Made by a program: the position numbers and the translations under genes
In this document: in pieces, positions 11,851-23,079 of the stretch
Position numbering within the stretch: position 1 is the first letter of the stretch
Layout: every line of letters starts with the position of its first letter
Notes under the pieces: generated by a model
Told to the model about the DNA's origin: nothing
The model's database searches: none
The model's input: only the letters and a program-made list of their open reading frames with translations
NCBI GenBank assembly: GCA_050084985.1
Contig: JBITNC010000001.1
Coordinates: forward strand, 36,642,001-36,706,000
Origin: Nageia nagi
Taxonomy: Eukaryota > Pinophyta
Length of the DNA: 64,000 nt
Direction: 5' to 3'

Positions 11851-13118
11851 CATAAGAATCCAACTTCAGTTCAAACCCCTGATTCTCCCAATAAACCTAT
11901 AAGGTACCATCTCCATGAGCTTGAAGTAAAAATGATAGCTTGTGTTAGCCATGATGATATAGAAGTTTTATAACCTAAATAGGCATGTAGGTAGTATATT
12001 GAGTTCCATGATGACATTAGTGAGGTCTTGTATGGCTTAGTATCCATGAACTTGGTCTATTATCCATGAATGGAAGAGTCTCCCCATATTAAACCTTAGA
12101 GATATCAAGCACACCTCTTTTGTAACTTCCATAGGAGAGCTAATCATAAATAAAATCCAAGACTTACATGATAAAGGTAAATTTAAATTTGACCATGAAG
12201 TTTCAGATGAGGTTTTGCAACAACATAAGTTTTAGATGAGGTTTTGCAACAAATAAAATGCTGATGATATTCAATAATCCATTTCCATAATTCAAGAAAG
12301 TGAAACTTGATGATGAAAGAAACAAGTTACTGACCAACAATGTGAGTATCCCACAACCATAACCATAATATCAAACTCAACAACCATGAGTTTCAAGTAT
12401 GGTCCTTGATGTTGCTGATGTTTGGGCTATTTCATGAAGTGTTTCATCATATTTTTTATCCTTACATTTCTTTTTCATTATTTAGTACACATTTGTAATG
12501 TGTCATGTTAAAATGAGTACTTTTCTATCCTTATATTCCAGTGATGATGCTAGAATCCAATGTTGGCACTCTGTTCATAGCTTTGTTTCATTAAATTTTT
12601 GATTGCATATTCCCAATGTCTATATCTTATTTTGAAAATGTGTATCCATTTATCCTTTTTTCTACTTTTTGGTAAATAATTAACAAATTTGATGAATTGG
12701 ATGCTAGTTTGTAAAAAATTATTTTCTTATTTCATTAAATTTTAAGTCTCTTTTTCCATTAATTAGTCCATATCTTTTGTGTATCTTCTTTTTATCACTA
12801 TTTATACTCTGCATCCAAGCATTACCAATATATTCCAGTGCTACTACTATGTTATGTTCAAATTTAATGTGACTATTTCTTATTTTCTCATCTTTCCTAC
12901 ATTCATCTTAGCTAAAATCATTATGTATACAATGCTATTACCATGAATTTATTTATTCAAGTTATCTTTGTTAAACATGTAATTCCAAACTTCAATTTTG
13001 CATTTTTTGCAAAATGTCATGTTACTTGCTTAAAATGAACATGCCATAATCTCAAACATAGTCCTAATAAATTAAAAAATAGAATATAGCATATCTTAGC
13101 ATAATCAAAATGCATGCA

Positions 13119-13192
<74 letters not shown>

Positions 13193-13299
13193 TATAATAA
13201 AAAAATATGTCATGTGTCTATAGTTCATAAAATATATGTCTATAATAACACTATAACAAAATATGTCCATCGATATATACACCTAGTTCCCCCCATAGA
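11851..13299. other. Element A non-coding middle part
   Basis: No domain recognised. It holds a short direct repeat (AGATGAGGTTTTGCAACAA near 12205 and again near 12234), T-rich stretches and the (CA)n tract at 13122-13190. Where an autonomous relative would have protease and RT, none is visible. Confidence 0.5.
13122..13190. repeat. (CA)n microsatellite
   Basis: Uninterrupted CA dinucleotides for about 69 bp, preceded by GCACGCG. The Val-Cys repeat ORF on the minus strand over it is an artefact. Confidence 0.98.
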
Positions 13300-14115
13300 A
13301 ACTTTGATCCACAAATGGATCTCTAGTCCTACTCCTAGACCTATATCGGATAGTTGATATGGAAGCTAGTGTCTTTTCAAACTAAAGAATTTGATTATCC
13401 TTTAGTGCCATAAAGTCTTGGAGACTTTTCAACTCCTAGTGTTGCATCACATGAGGTAGTGCTTGTAATATCTCAATCTATCCCTATAGGATACTAATTT
13501 GGTCATCTTGAACCTTTAATTGTAGCTATAGGATTGCCATCTATGCTTGTAGCATTGCTATTTGAATTTGCAACCTTATGTCATAAATAATTTATCAATT
13601 TTCCTCCTAAAAATAAGTCCATAAACCCAAATCCCTAAAGTCTAGGTATACCTAAGGTATCCATCTAGGGAGCTATAGTTCCTAATGAGGATGGTGCATA
13701 TGGATCTATTATTTAGGTAGGTGGTGGAATATCACATGTATCCATGGGATCCTTACCTTCCATATCTATCTCCTCCTCATTTTCCTCTTCCTCCCCCACC
13801 TCCTCTTTGTGTCCATCCTTATTATTGAGGGCTAATAACACAAGCCTCATTGTGTTCCACCATTGCAAGTACTTGGAAGTATACTAATGAAATGGTGTGG
13901 GCACCCATGGTTCTTTGGTATGACCAATTATAGAATCCATGTTGGTACAACCATCACCCCTAGTGGAATCACCCAATAGCAATAATACTTGGCCATAGTC
14001 AACCACACCCTTTGTATTGGTACATCCTAAGTCATTCTAAATTGTCTTAGTACTTGATCTGCATGGTAGAACTCAATGACTTGCCTATGACCTTAGATAT
14101 GATATAAATTCATAC
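13300..14115 (-). pseudogene. Plant mobile domain (PMD) gene, C-terminal half
   Basis: Antisense to element A. Read right to left it begins directly at element B with HRQVIEFYHADQVLRQF, the conserved end of the plant mobile domain (usual form VEWHxADRVLRQFG). YLQWWNTMRLV follows, then an acidic run GEEEENEEEID near 13790, and then a heptad-like stretch (LQIQIAMLQA ... VQDDQISIL) around 13350-13570, probably a coiled coil. Several stops and frameshifts break it. The frame joins the half at 32755-33700 across element B. PMD proteins (MAIN/MAIL family in plants) are nuclear and linked to silencing and genome stability; PMD copies also ride on transposons. Confidence 0.8.
14111..14115 (+). other. 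Target site duplication CATAC, left copy
   Basis: CATAC stands directly before TGTTATTC, the start of element B, and again at 32755-32759 directly after its 3' LTR. Keeping one copy and removing B restores an open PMD frame (ELNDEMSWSM ... LYHI) across the join. Confidence 0.85.
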
Positions 14116-15994
14116 TGTTATTCTTTTATAATCACACTCTAAAAATAGGGTAACATTTTGTTATTCTTTATTATTTCATTCATTTCAAATAAATCTACTC
14201 TTAACTATCACTTCTAATTCCCTTTTAATATTTTTTAAATGTTGGAAAGCTGTCTAGTACTTATACTTAGTATTTTGATGTAGTTTTATTGAGTTAAAAG
14301 AGTTCTAAATATTCTTAATAGTTTGGGTACTATTCATGCATATAGCTTAACAAATTTTCTTTTAAAGTTTAATTACCATATAGTGAGTGCTATAATAAGT
14401 CCCAAAAATTAGTCATAGTCTAGTTTGATATTTTTTGGTAACTATACATAAGTTGAGAGTCATGGGTCATGATTAATGTGTTGAAGTCATATTTGGGAAT
14501 TAATGTATCATGTTTGAGAAATACCATAGTATTTAAAGGAAGAAAATGTCTAAGTCAAATCTAGGTATTGTAGGAACTTGGGTCTTTTCAGAAATTATTG
14601 TAAATAAGAGTCTTTGTTGAGTTGAACTTACCAGTAGGTGATGTTGTAAAGCTCATGGATTTCCATAGAAAAGTTTTATCATACATCGAAGATCTACAGA
14701 AGATATTTGGAGAAGCCATCTTCTAGAGCCTATTAATTTTGAGAGATGATGTCATACTTTTGACCTAAAATTAGTGAGTCCTATGATAATCAATGACATG
14801 AAGTATGACATATATTGGGAGATATTTCAAAAAGATAAATAAATATAGCCCATCAATTTTGATTGATGATATCATACCTATTGCCTAAAATTACTGGGTG
14901 TTAGGTAAACCCCTACCATCACTAAATCTCATCAAGAAGAAACATAACCCAACAAATAGGAGAAGGAATAATGAGTTGGGAAGAAAACTCGAGTCCACTT
15001 GATCATAAGTGTTTGAACCTTGAGGATCTATCAATATGTCAACCATGACTCATGTCCACATGATAGTAGCAATTTTTCCTAGGATCTCAATGATACACTC
15101 TTCATCACCCTCATTATTCTATGTAGCCTAAAACTACAGTGATCACCATTAATGGTTGTAAAGAATTACATGGCTACCAATGGAGCATAGGGTTAAACCA
15201 TAACAATCAAGTTGATAGACAATACATTCATAATTAGATACAACCTAGAGAGGATTAAGTCAAAGAAAAATCAAAAGGATTACAGCTAGAAAGTACAATA
15301 GTTTAGAGATTTTAAATTTCTAGATTTTGGTATAGATTGTATTTATTAACTATGTAATATAACACAATTATAACTTTAAATTGTACATTTGTAAATAGTT
15401 CCTTATATTATTCTTAGTCAATAGGTTAGTTAAGTGCATTAACAATGAACAACCACCCAATTGTAGATATAAATGTATAAATAGTGGATTGTTATAGGTC
15501 CAAAAGGTCAAACATTTTATCAAATTTGCCCAAGTATGTAAGATGCTTTCATGTGTGATAATGCAATTTGATAATGCTTTTCCCTTTGCAATATGTGGTT
15601 TTTTATTACATTTTTTGAATGTTATGTATGAAATGCTATCTTAAGTTATGTCTATGTATTATGATTATGAGACCCCAAGGGAAAGATAGTTTACTATTCT
15701 TAATCTTAGCTATGGATTGTTGCCTTTATTGTAATGCCTAAGCTATGTAGTATTAATTTGCTTTGTTAGTTTAATGTATTTATATGTTTCTTATTACTCT
15801 CAACCTTTTTATCTCTTTTCAATTACTTTTAACCTTCACCATAGATAGGAACCCATCTATAATCTAGAGATTGAGCAAAAAACTAACATGAGCAAATTCT
15901 CCACCACCTTCTACTCTTTCAAGGACCCTACTATTGTGAGCAATGGAGAACATGACCAAACCAAACCCTTAATGTTACATTATACCAATCAATA
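14116..15994 (+). repeat. Element B 5' LTR
   Basis: About 1.9 kb, from TGTTATTC to ATCAATA. From about 14258 on it aligns along its whole length with 31010-32754, sharing for example ATAAGTCCCA-AAATTAGTCATAGTC, CATGGGTCATGATTAATGTGTTGAAG and the TATA region. The first 140 bp have no counterpart in the 3' copy. The start is fixed by the target duplication and by the PMD frame. Confidence 0.85.
15476..15484 (+). promoter_or_regulatory. TATA box of the element B LTR
   Basis: TATAAATAG inside the LTR, kept in the 3' LTR at 32234-32242. It would start the genomic transcript within the LTR. Confidence 0.6.
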
Positions 15995-16010
15995 GTAGAA
16001 AATTCCATTT

Positions 16011-16030
16011 TGGCACTCATGATGGGATGC
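16011..16030 (+). other. Primer binding site of element B
   Basis: TGGCACTCATGATGGGATGC begins 16 bp after the LTR end. It looks like a deaminated form of the TGGCGCC-type site common in plant gypsy elements. A similar sequence on the minus strand at 36719-36697 belongs to element D. The tRNA cannot be named safely. Confidence 0.6.
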
Positions 16031-16243
16031 GAGCTAAATTCCATATTTAGTGGGCATGAATAGGTGAGATAGCTATGTATGGTAAGCTATCACTTAGTGC
16101 TTTGAAAGATTATAAGGTATTTTCATTATCTTATTGATAACTTTGCTATCAACCAATAAATATTTCAAACCTTGGCACCTCTAGAATGTAGACTTACTAG
16201 AAGTAGTGCCAAAAATTCTCTTAGATATCCTAGATTTTAAGAG

Positions 16244-17480
16244 TTGTTAGTTTCTCATAGGAGGAATAAGCGAAAGATTTCTAAGACTTTGTCTCCTCAA
16301 ATCCCTTTGAGAACTATTCCATTATCAACCATCTTTGACTCTTTCTCAAAAAATCCTTCACTTGATAAAACTGGTCTAAGCATTGGTCAACCTACTATTA
16401 CTGGTTTCCCTACTTGGAATAATGGGCATCCTTTGGTTGTCCCTACTAATCCCCCAACTATTCCCCATGAAACTTTGAAAGTTTTTCCTAAGTATGATGG
16501 GTCTGGTGAAACACCATATGAGAATTACTAGGATGTTTTTCTTTTGGCTTTAAGTTTTTATATCATTGATGAAATGGTGATGACCATATTTCTATCACAT
16601 TATTTTGAAGGTAAAGCAATTGAATGGTTTAGAACTCTCTCTCTTAATCTATAAATACGTGGGGAGAGTTATGTCAAGCTCTGATCAAAAGATTTGCCAT
16701 TGATGGTGATGATAGTACTTTTCTCAACCTTATTACATGTATAAAAAGATACCCTCATTAGTCTATTGATGATTTCAATATTAGATTTGAGAAAACATGG
16801 AAATCCATTTTGGTTAGGATTAGACCATCAAATGCACAAGATTTGGTATATTATAGGAAATATTTTCTTACTTATCTTAATATGCTTATTGTTATGTTTG
16901 GAGATACTTTTTTAGATGTTTATAAAATGGCTAAGACCTCTAAACATATTTTCGTATCCTTTGGAAATATGCAACCAAGAACTATTATATCCTTGTTTCC
17001 TAATTTGCCTCCTAATCAAACTACATAAATTGCTCATCCTAGAGTGTTAGCCTTGCCACCTTCTCCTAAGATATTATTCCAAATCAAGTACCAACATTAT
17101 TTGCTCTTGCATCTACTAGTATAAATATTGATTCTAAATCTCAAGAGGAATAAAGGATAAGGTAATTGGAGGTAACCATTAGAAATCTTACCAATAAGCT
17201 CACTCTGTAAGAAAATAAAAAGTAAGGTTTCCAACCTAGATTTCAACCTAGGAACAACCAACCAAAATAGCCAATTATTCCTAAACCAATTGATAATATG
17301 GTTATGGATAGTTCCATAGAGATTGATATTTTAAGCATTATAGAATGGTGCCCTCCATGTTCAGCTTCTCACTTCTTAGATTCATGCATCATCTATCAAC
17401 ACCAATATTTGGGATTGCATTCAAATCAAATGGTGGAACCTACATCAGATCCTACTACTAATCTCAACATGGTTAATTTT
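16244..17480 (+). pseudogene. Element B gag with Cys-His box
   Basis: Open from 16244 for 95 codons, then in other frames. The core reads KYDGSGETPYENY, LALSFYIIDEMVM, then HYFEGKAIEWFRTL (about 16605-16640), IDDFNIRFEKTWKS and FLDVYKMAKTS. Near 17349-17387 is CPPCSASHFLDSC, a C-X2-C-X3-H-X4-C box, one residue shorter than the classical CCHC knuckle and shared in spacing with element D. Stops near 16529, 16650 and 17030 break it. Confidence 0.82.
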
Positions 17481-17483
17481 TAA

Positions 17484-18030
17484 CTTTTGATTTATGCTAG
17501 AGAACAAGCCAATCATGTTCAAACTAAAGCTTATTCTTCAGCATTCTTGCAATAGCCCCAAGTCACTTAGCAAAATCAACAAACTATTCCAATGTAACCT
17601 AAACTAAAAAGAGCTAAGGCTCCTATGATTCAACCATAGAATCAAGAAAATAAACTTCCTAGACATCTAGGTCATATTTCTTAGGATTTAGGTAATACTA
17701 TCCCTACAATAAGAAATCTTGCTGTAACTAGAAAATAATTCTTAAAAAGGAGAGGCCTCATCCATTAAGATATCCTTTTATCACTAATCACCATAAGGAT
17801 AAGGCTAATTAGGAGTTCAAAACACATCAGTATACAGAAGTAGCTAAGTATATCCCTTATGCTCCCTATAATATTATGGAAGAACTGAAGAAAATACCTT
17901 TTAAAATGACCATGTTTTATGCATTAATGATTCTAGGTCAAATGGACCTTTTACAAGAAGCTTTGAAGTTAAAAATAATTTAAAAAAGGTTAATGTTATC
18001 TTTGCAATATCTGATGATGTCCTTCCATCT
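17484..18030 (+). pseudogene. Element B gag-protease linker
   Basis: Gln- and Pro-rich degraded coding sequence (for example near 17560-17660) with many stops. No domain beyond the expected gag tail is visible. It ends at the protease motif PPPFY. Confidence 0.45.
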
Positions 18031-18450
18031 CCCATAGGTGTTAGTAGACCCCCACCTTTTTATCTATACCTTAGACTAGAAGGTTGGCTAGTTAATAATT
18101 GTATGATAGATGCTGGAGCTGCTATTACTATGATCCCCAAAGTTGTAAATAAAATGAAATTATATATTACGAGATGCATTGATGGAGTCATACAATTAGA
18201 TTCTTCCTCGATAGATGTTATTGGTAATGTTAAAAGAGTTTCAATTACTCTTAATACATTCCTTGATATCTATGTCATCCAAGATATTATTGTTATTGAC
18301 CTTCCACCTCTATTTGGAATCTATTTATCTAGAGAATTCACTACCGAATTGGGAGGGTACCTAGCTTTAGATTACACACATATTTTACTTCCTTTCCAAA
18401 ATAAACAAGTGAAGATTTTGAATGAGGGTACCAAAAGTGTTCATCTTTAG
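18031..18450 (+). pseudogene. Element B aspartic protease
   Basis: Reads SRPPPFYLYLRLEGW, then the active site MIDAGAAITMIPK (about 18103-18140; D-A-G instead of the common D-[ST]-G or D-G-G), then VIQDIIVIDLPPLFG and SREFTTELGGYLAL. It would cut the gag-pol polyprotein. The stretch 18103-18450 is open for 115 codons to a TAG. The catalytic Asp is present, so this is the best kept domain of B. Confidence 0.85.
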
Positions 18451-18471
18451 AAAATCACAGAGAAAAATTGT

Positions 18472-19020
18472 ATGAATGGCCCCAAACATGTAGAGGTGTT
18501 TGAAAGGGATACACTTAGAGAAACACTGCTAACTATAGAAGCTCTTTTAGCAAATAACCTCAATTATCAAGTTATTAACATTGGCATGGGAAATTATTAT
18601 TTATATGAAAATGTACAACCAATCTTAGTCATAGTTAAAAGGGAGCATGAGATATGTACAATGTACTTTGATGGAGCTAGGTGTAAACATGGATGTGGAG
18701 CTATCACCAAAGGGACATATGAGAAGATTTTAATTCAAATTCATATGTATTTGTACAAATAATATTGTTAAGTATGAAGCCCTCTATTTTGGGCTATCCA
18801 AAGCAATTAGTATGGGCATCATATGTCTAATTATGCATGGTGATTTTGAACTAGTCATAAAGCAAGTTAGAAACTAGATTAGTGCAAAACATCACTATCT
18901 AAAAACCTATTTGAATAGGGTATGGGACTTACTAGAGTAATTCCTTGCTATTAATTTTATATTTATTCCTAAGAGGTATAATCAAGTTGTTGATGCACTT
19001 ACTAGCAAAGGAGCATGTTA
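18472..19020 (+). pseudogene. Element B archaeal-type RNase H (aRH) upstream of RT
   Basis: After a short linker (MNGPKHVEVFER..., 18472) the domain begins MYFDGARCKHGCGAI at 18661. A frameshift near 18760 follows, then KYEALYFGLSKAISMG, MHGDFELVIKQV, HHYLKTYLNRVWDLL and PKRYNQVVDALTSKG (near 19010). The catalytic Asp, Glu, Asp and Asp are all visible. It is a second RNase H, distinct from the one behind RT. Its place between protease and RT matches element D but differs from element E. Confidence 0.88.
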
Positions 19021-19439
19021 TAATCTTGCTCATTACAAGAGAGGAAGTTTTGAAGTCAAAGTCTAATGTAGACCATTGGTGTCTAATCCTACAAACTTTT
19101 GGTAGGTGTTTGAATTTGATGAACATATTAGGAATTTCCTATTGGATGAAGTAGTGGCTCATGCCTTTGGTATTGAAGAACTACCCAACTATTTTTAAGA
19201 GTTAGATGTAATTTAACTTAGAAATAATGTCATACCAAAAGGATTACTCTCTTTTGAAATATTATTTGATCCAAAAGATGTTCAAAAGGCCAAATATTTG
19301 ACCATTCAAAAGGAGGGTAATATTGAGCTAGAAGTAGAGCTCATGAAATATATAAAGATTTGATCAGAATGCTTTGAAGAAGAGAAAAATAACATTTTTT
19401 TAGATTTATCATAAGTTTTTAGAAGCAATTGCCTGGACT
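19021..19439 (+). pseudogene. Element B linker between aRH and RT
   Basis: Degraded sequence with VIPKGLLSFEILFDPKDVQKAK, comparable with the linker of element D. No catalytic domain. The small ORFs here on both strands overlap and are not separate genes. Confidence 0.5.
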
Positions 19440-19755
19440 TATGATGATCTAAACATATATGACAAAAATGTGACCCAACATACTATTTAACTTGAACTAG
19501 AAGCTAAACCATACAAATAAAAATAGAGGCCAATCAACCCAAAAATAGAAGAAGCCATGAAGTAGAAATTAATCAAACTGATAGATTCTAAAATTATCTA
19601 CCCTATCAAGAATTCTTCTTGGGTTGCTAATCTTGTCCTAGTAAGGAAAAAGAGTGAAATAATCAGGCTATGTGTAGATTTTAGGAATATAAATTAGGTG
19701 TCTCTCAAAGATAACTCTCCTCTCCCTACCATGGAGAAAATCCTACACATAGTAG
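19440..19755 (+). pseudogene. Element B reverse transcriptase, N-terminal part
   Basis: Reads YDDLNIYDKNVTQHT, RPINPKIEEAM, SSWVANLVLVRKK and LCVDFRNIN, the fingers-palm part of a Ty3/gypsy RT with the first palm region. It stops at MEKILHIV where copia element C is inserted. The remainder continues at 23959 in frame. Confidence 0.9.
19751..19755 (+). other. Target site duplication AGTAG of element C, left copy
   Basis: AGTAG precedes TGTTGAG and recurs at 23954-23958. With one copy removed, the RT frame of B runs on: ILHIVARACYFSMIDGF. Confidence 0.92.
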
Positions 19756-20627
19756 TGTTGAGTATGGAGCCAATTTTGTCAGTCAAAAGATGAAATAATA
19801 TGATATGTAATCTTGTTTAATGTGATAAAATCCATATTATACCTCAAAATGATTTATAAAACTCATAAATGGATAGATCTTTTTGAGTATATGCGAAGAG
19901 TGGTCACATGTCTACCTTCTAATCATCTGGAGCAAATTGGTGGGGTGAGAAGCTAACTAGTGGGATGAGGGCTAGCTAGAAAGAATTATTCTGCACATCA
20001 GCTAAGGCTCACTAGTAGGCTAGTTAGAAAAGCCAATAGGGAGGGTATCGATTGACCAACCAAGCCTAATGAATCAGGTTCATACATCAAAACCAATCTG
20101 TAGCACACTAGCTAGAAAATAGAGAGTGTCAAAGTTCAAATTAAAATAGAAAATTCTCCACTTGCCTTCATCATTCAACCTTGGGAATCTCACCCATAAT
20201 GGAGGGGTTACCCAACATCATTTTTAACTCAAATTGGGTTTAAGATGAGTTAAATTTGATCTATAAATTGAGGGCCTTGTATTGAAGTTTGCATTTTATA
20301 GTTTTGGAAGCCAAGAGCATTATAATAAGCACCTCTTTTTAGAAGAGCTTGGAGAGATAGTTTGAGAGATTTGTAGTGAGGTCCAAAGTGAGTGTTGTAG
20401 CAAGGTTATGCTACTATTTTTCACTTGGAACACTTAGATAAGTGAATACAAGGGTTGGAAGCTTCTTTGTGGATGTAGCCCACATTGGGTGAACCACTTA
20501 AATCTCTCTTGTCTCTATTTTATTGTGTGATTATTTCTACTTCTTATTGCTAGTTTGAAGAGTACTTTGTTGATTTTTTTCCAAATTCATTATGCACAAG
20601 TTTATATGAAATAGATGAAACTCAAGA
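19756..20627 (+). repeat. Element C 5' LTR
   Basis: TGTTGAGTATGGAGC ... ACTCAAGA; the original end was probably CTCAACA, the inverse of TGTTGAG. It aligns with 23080-23953 throughout. In the first 125 bases I count about 16 differences, roughly 13 percent. A TATA-like TATAAATTG is at 20262-20270. Confidence 0.95.
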
Positions 20628-20629
20628 AG

Positions 20630-20641
20630 TGGTATTAGAGC
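20630..20641 (+). other. Primer binding site of element C (initiator Met tRNA)
   Basis: TGGTATTAGAGC differs in one base from TGGTATCAGAGC, the site complementary to the 3' end of plant initiator methionine tRNA used by copia elements. It starts 2 bp after the LTR. Confidence 0.9.
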
Positions 20642-20714
20642 TTGTTGTTTTGTTGGGTTTTGTTTGGTGAATCTTATGTGTAGATTGGAACCAAGGAGAA
20701 CATTATTGCTGAAG

Positions 20715-21640
20715 AAGGCTAAAGGTTTAAAGGTTTAATGGGCATGGATTTTAGTTTTGGAGAATGCAAATGGAATACTACCTATACTAAAAGAATTTCT
20801 ACCAATCTCTTGAAGATAAGAGTAAGAAAACCTCATCCATGAGTGATGAAGAGTGGAATTTGTTGGATAAAAAAGCTTTAGGGGCTGTTAGACTTTATTT
20901 AAGTTCTAGTGTAGCTTTCAACATTTCCAATGAGAAAATAATGAAGGAGTAATGGATAAAATTGCAAAATGTATGAAAAACCAACCACCTCTAATAAAGT
21001 TTATTTGATGAAGAAGCTATTTAACATGAAGATGAATGATGGTAGTTCAATTCAAGATCATGTTAATGAAGTCAATACAATCACAAATCAATTAACTTCC
21101 ATAAAAATAGAGTTTGAATATGAAATAAGAGCATTTCTATTATTGTGTTCTTTACTGGATAGTTGAAATAGCTTTGTTATGGCTATTAGTAACTCTTATA
21201 ATGCAACTTTTATCTTTGATGAAATTGTTGGAACAATTTTAAGTGATGATATGAGAAGAAAGTATACAGATGAAAGTTAAAGTGTGGTTCTTTCAATGGA
21301 GATAAGAGGAAGATCAAAGGAAAGGAGAAGAAGGAAGTCAAGAGGAAAATACAAGAGAAGATCACAATCTAGAGGCAAAGGTAAAATGGAATGTTGTCAT
21401 TGTGGTAAAAAGGGTCATATTAAAAAGAATTGTTGGACTTTGAAAGGTAAAAATGTAGAAAGTAGAAATAATAACAATGAAAGCACATGTAATCAAGAAG
21501 CTAACATTTTTGGGGAAATAATGCAAGATGCTCTAATCATGTCTCTTGATAAGAATGATGATTATTGGGTGCTTGATTCAGGTGCTTCATATCATGCTAC
21601 TTCACATAAGGAATATTTCACAAGTTACACACTTGGAGTT
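20715..21640 (+). pseudogene. Element C gag and start of protease
   Basis: Gag reads LMKKLFNMKMNDGSSIQDHV and ITNQLTSI (20969-21166), then VGTILSDDMRRKY. Next comes a basic Arg/Lys-rich stretch and the zinc knuckle CCHCGKKGHIKKNCW (C-X2-C-X4-H-X4-C, about 21389-21437). The protease begins WVLDSGASYHATS near 21568-21606 and is cut short by the internal deletion. Early stops (20841, 20955, 21166, 21280) disable gag. Confidence 0.9.
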
Positions 21641-22470
21641 TGGTTAAGCTTCCTAAGGGTAAGAAAGCACTTACTAATAAATGTGTGTACAAGATAAAGG
21701 AAGAAGGAAATAGACAAAAGAGGTACAAGGCAAGACTTGTGGTAAAAGGTTTCGCACAAAAGAAAGGTATAGATTTTGATGAGATTTTTTCTTCAATTGT
21801 AAAAATAACATCCATTAGAATAATATTGAGTATTGTTGCAACTAAAAATCTATTTCTTGAATAATTGGATGTAAAGAAAACTTTTCTCCATGGTGACTTG
21901 GAAGAGGAGATTTACATGCATCAACCTTAAGGTTTTGAATTCAAAGGTAAAGAAGGTTATGTATGTAAATTGGAAAAGAGTTTATATGGTTTAAAGTAAG
22001 CCCTAGACAATGGTACCTTAAATTTGACAATTTCATGTTAACAAATAAATTCAATAGATGTCAATTGGATCATTATATTTACTTTAAGAAGATAACAAAT
22101 GATAACTATGTGATCTTGCTTTTGCATGTGGATGATATGTTAGTAGTAGGATCTAGTATGCATGATATTATTGATATTAAAGAAAAGTTAGCTAAAAATT
22201 TTGAAATGAAATATTTAGGGAAGCTAAGCAAATTCTTGGAATGAAAATAACAAGAGACATAGAAAATCACATGCTAAGGTTAAGTTAAGAAGACTATGTT
22301 AAAAAAGTGCTTAAAAGGTTTAATATAAAAGATGAAAAATATGTAACAACACCATTGGAAAAACATTTCAAACTCACCAAAAATTTAAGTCCTAAGAATG
22401 ATAAGGAAAAAGAGTATATGACTAGATATAGCACAAGTAGTGGGAGTTGTAATAAGGTATATGAATAATC
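21641..22470 (+). pseudogene. Element C reverse transcriptase
   Basis: Reads RYKARLVVKGFAQKKGIDFDEIFS, LDVKKTFLHGDLEEEIYM, KLEKSLYGLK, and the catalytic box LLHVDDMLVVG (Y to H, both Asp kept) near 22110-22150. GMKITRDIENHML follows. Stops near 21862, 21929 and 21998 and frameshifts near 22010 and 22240 break it. A short in-frame loss is visible between KEYM and the DIA-VVGVV motif (22410-22440). Confidence 0.92.
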
Positions 22471-23020
22471 TAAGAAAGGGCATTAGGAAGCAGTAAAATG
22501 GATCCTTAGGTATTTAAGGGATACTTCTCATTATTCAATATGTTTTGGAGGATCTAATGCTTATTTACAAGGTTATGTTGATTCTAACATGGTAGGAGAA
22601 GCACTAAAAGTTATGTATTTACCCTTGCTGGTATAATGGTTAGTTGGAACTCTAAGCTATAATAAGTTATAGCTCTCTCTACTATAGAAGTTGAATATGT
22701 TGCTACTATAGAGGCAAGCAAAGAGTTGATTTTGTTTCAAAGATTGTTGGAGGAATTAGGTAAGGTGAAAGAGAATTAAAAACTATGGAGTGATAGCTAA
22801 AGTGCTATCCATATTGCAAAGAACTCAACCTTCCACTTTAGAACCAAACACATCAACCCAAGGTATCACTACATCAGAGCAACATTAGAGGATGGATTAG
22901 TAAAGTTCAAGAAGATTTACACTTCTCAAAGCCCTATAGACATGTTCACTAAAGTTACAACAAAGGAGAAGTTGGGATTTTGCTCAATTTTAGCTGACCT
23001 TAAGGAGTAAGGTCAAGAAA
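22471..23020 (+). pseudogene. Element C RNase H
   Basis: Copia-type RNase H: EAVKWILRYLRDTSHYSICFGG, GYVDSNMVGE, EVEYVATIEASKELI, AKNSTFHFRTKHINPRYHYIR and the closing DMFTK. The acidic residues of GYVDSN, EVEY and the AIHIA region are largely kept, but several stops interrupt it. Confidence 0.88.
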
Positions 23021-23066
23021 AGAAACTTTCAACCTTGATGGTAGTCAAATACAATGAAATCAGTCT

Positions 23067-23079
23067 CCAAGTGGGATAT
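23067..23079 (+). other. Polypurine tract of element C
   Basis: CAAGTGGGATAT directly before TGTTGAG; AAGTGGGA is the usual copia tract and fixes the 3' LTR start. Confidence 0.9.

Noticed and set aside
13064-13282. 72-codon minus-strand ORF with Val-Cys repeats
   Set aside because: It is only the translation of the (CA)n microsatellite and its flanks.
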